Source of the DNA: Phenylobacterium sp.
GTDB lineage: Bacteria; Pseudomonadota; Alphaproteobacteria; Caulobacterales; Caulobacteraceae
Length of the DNA stretch: 64,000 nt
Assembly (NCBI GenBank): GCA_020401865.1
Contig: JADCAS010000007.1
Coordinates: 1 to 64,000, forward strand
Direction: 5' to 3'
Part shown: positions 63,372 through 64,000 of the stretch, one piece after another
How the letters are laid out: every line of letters begins with the position of its first letter
How positions within the stretch are numbered: position 1 is the first letter of the stretch
Position numbers and translations under genes: made by a program
Notes under the pieces: model-generated
Seen by the model: the letters and a program-made list of their open reading frames with translations, nothing else
What the model was told of the DNA's origin: nothing
Database searches by the model: none

Positions 63372-63848
63372 GTGAAAAAAATACTGTTTCTAACTTCTAT
63401 GACTTCTGTTGTATTGATTATGGAATGGTTATTGATTTTAAGCGGAATCGTTCCATTAGAAGCACTAGAACCATCAAGAATCAACGCTACCGGATATAGA
63501 ACATGGTTTATGTCATTTTCAGTTCCCGATCTATGGATAATTAGTTGGTGCTTGTTAAGTGTTCTTTCTGCTTTAAGAAACAATAATTCTGCAATACTTC
63601 TTTCTATGATAACAGGTTCATCAATGGTATTCCTTGCATTGGTCACTATCACATTTTATGCTCAAAACTCAATGTTGTTTGATTTAAATTATTACCAATT
63701 ATTCGAGAATTTGGCTGTCGCCTGGCTTTTGATGGCCGGTGGTTGGTTGATTTTTTCTGGTATTCAAAGATTTGGTAGTGTTCCTGTAGAGGATGAAAAT
63801 CAAAAGCAGGGGTCTCCTGGTCGAACCGTCGAGGCCGACGGTGATTAA
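63372..63848 (+). CDS. AT-rich four-helix membrane protein, foreign origin
   Basis: 158 residues with four hydrophobic segments; no known family. It starts with GTG at 63372 with AAGGAG close upstream. Composition is extreme for this window: runs of A and T, and codons such as AAA, TTA, AAT, ATA, from about 63310 to 63800, then an abrupt return to high GC for the last 12 codons (G-S-P-G-R-T-V-E-A-D-G-D), which are probably host sequence. Its stop overlaps the next gene's GTG. Confidence 0.7.
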   Translation: MKKILFLTSMTSVVLIMEWLLILSGIVPLEALEPSRINATGYRTWFMSFSVPDLWIISWCLLSVLSALRNNNSAILLSMITGSSMVFLALVTITFYAQNSMLFDLNYYQLFENLAVAWLLMAGGWLIFSGIQRFGSVPVEDENQKQGSPGRTVEADGD

Positions 63849-64000
63849 GGGTCGGACCATCGCCGTCTTCGGCGCGACGGGCGGACTGGGCGCCGCGCTG
63901 GTGGCGGAGCTGATCCGCAGGGGCGCCGCCGTCGTCGCGGTTACCCGCCGGCCAGGCGCGACCCTCCTCGACAGCCCTCTCGCGGCACAGGTGGCGATCG
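63841..64000 (+). CDS. NAD(P)-binding SDR-like protein (partial)
   Basis: The first 53 residues only; cut by the window end. V-F-G-A-T-G-G-L-G-A-A-L is the dinucleotide-binding glycine motif of short-chain dehydrogenases. GTG start at 63841, overlapping the end of the AT-rich gene by 8 nt. Function cannot be specified. Confidence 0.75.
   Translation, partial: MIKGRTIAVFGATGGLGAALVAELIRRGAAVVAVTRRPGATLLDSPLAAQVAI

Overview
The window is high-GC DNA with a coding style typical of an alphaproteobacterium. The best taxonomic clue is a 12-gene chemotaxis cluster whose order (mcp, cheX, cheY, cheA, cheW, cheR, cheB, cheY, cheD, cheU, cheY, cheE) matches, as I recall it, the Caulobacter crescentus cheI cluster. 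Together with a large TonB receptor and many GTG/TTG starts, this suggests Caulobacteraceae (Caulobacter, Phenylobacterium or Brevundimonas-like). The assignment is inferred from gene content, not from a search.

Layout. 0-7.4 kb: yjbR/msrA, tRNA-Ser(GGA), a tandem pair of HNH endonucleases with base-reader-like N-termini directly behind the tRNA, then an MFS and a DASS transporter and a zinc-ribbon protein. 7.7-12.8 kb: a PKHD-type dioxygenase, an IS3 relic, a TonB receptor and a DAO-type flavoenzyme. 12.8-15.4 kb: an accessory stretch with an orphan toxin/immunity-like pair and a decayed creatininase gene. 15.6-25.6 kb: the chemotaxis cluster. 25.8-48 kb: mostly housekeeping and metabolic genes (GST, CPBP protease, phosphotriesterase-like hydrolase, P-type ATPase, pyrC, TVP38 plus a flavin disulfide reductase, an NDH-like flavoprotein, CDP-alcohol phosphatidyltransferase, nucleoside transporter, sulfurtransferase, porin, SPFH protein, and an iron(III) ABC transporter with a Fur-like box). 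46.5-49.3 kb: two overlapping photolyase-family genes. 49.4-50.3 kb: a low-GC glycosyltransferase-like gene.

The centrepiece is 50.5-56.3 kb, a self-contained selenocysteine locus: selA is divergent from selB; selB is followed by tRNA-Sec (selC, anticodon TCA), a thioredoxin-fold fusion protein, and a selenoprotein of the UGSC family. The selenoprotein reads through an in-frame TGA (Sec93, motif U-G-S-C), with a hairpin of bacterial SECIS type about 20 nt downstream. Conventional gene calling would cut it to 92 residues. The decoding machinery and its likely client therefore sit together. selD is not in the window.

Right behind the selenoprotein (56.4-59.0 kb) are three copies of a roughly 164-bp miniature repeat with inverted ends. 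Each carries the first codons of a Y1/REP-associated transposase. They bracket an aminoglycoside-phosphotransferase-like gene, a GNAT acetyltransferase and an SdpI-like membrane protein, which looks like a recently acquired cassette region. The window ends with NUDIX, ChrA, TRIC-type and TetR/DUF5360 genes, a strikingly AT-rich membrane-protein gene with its own promoter, and a truncated NAD(P)-binding protein.
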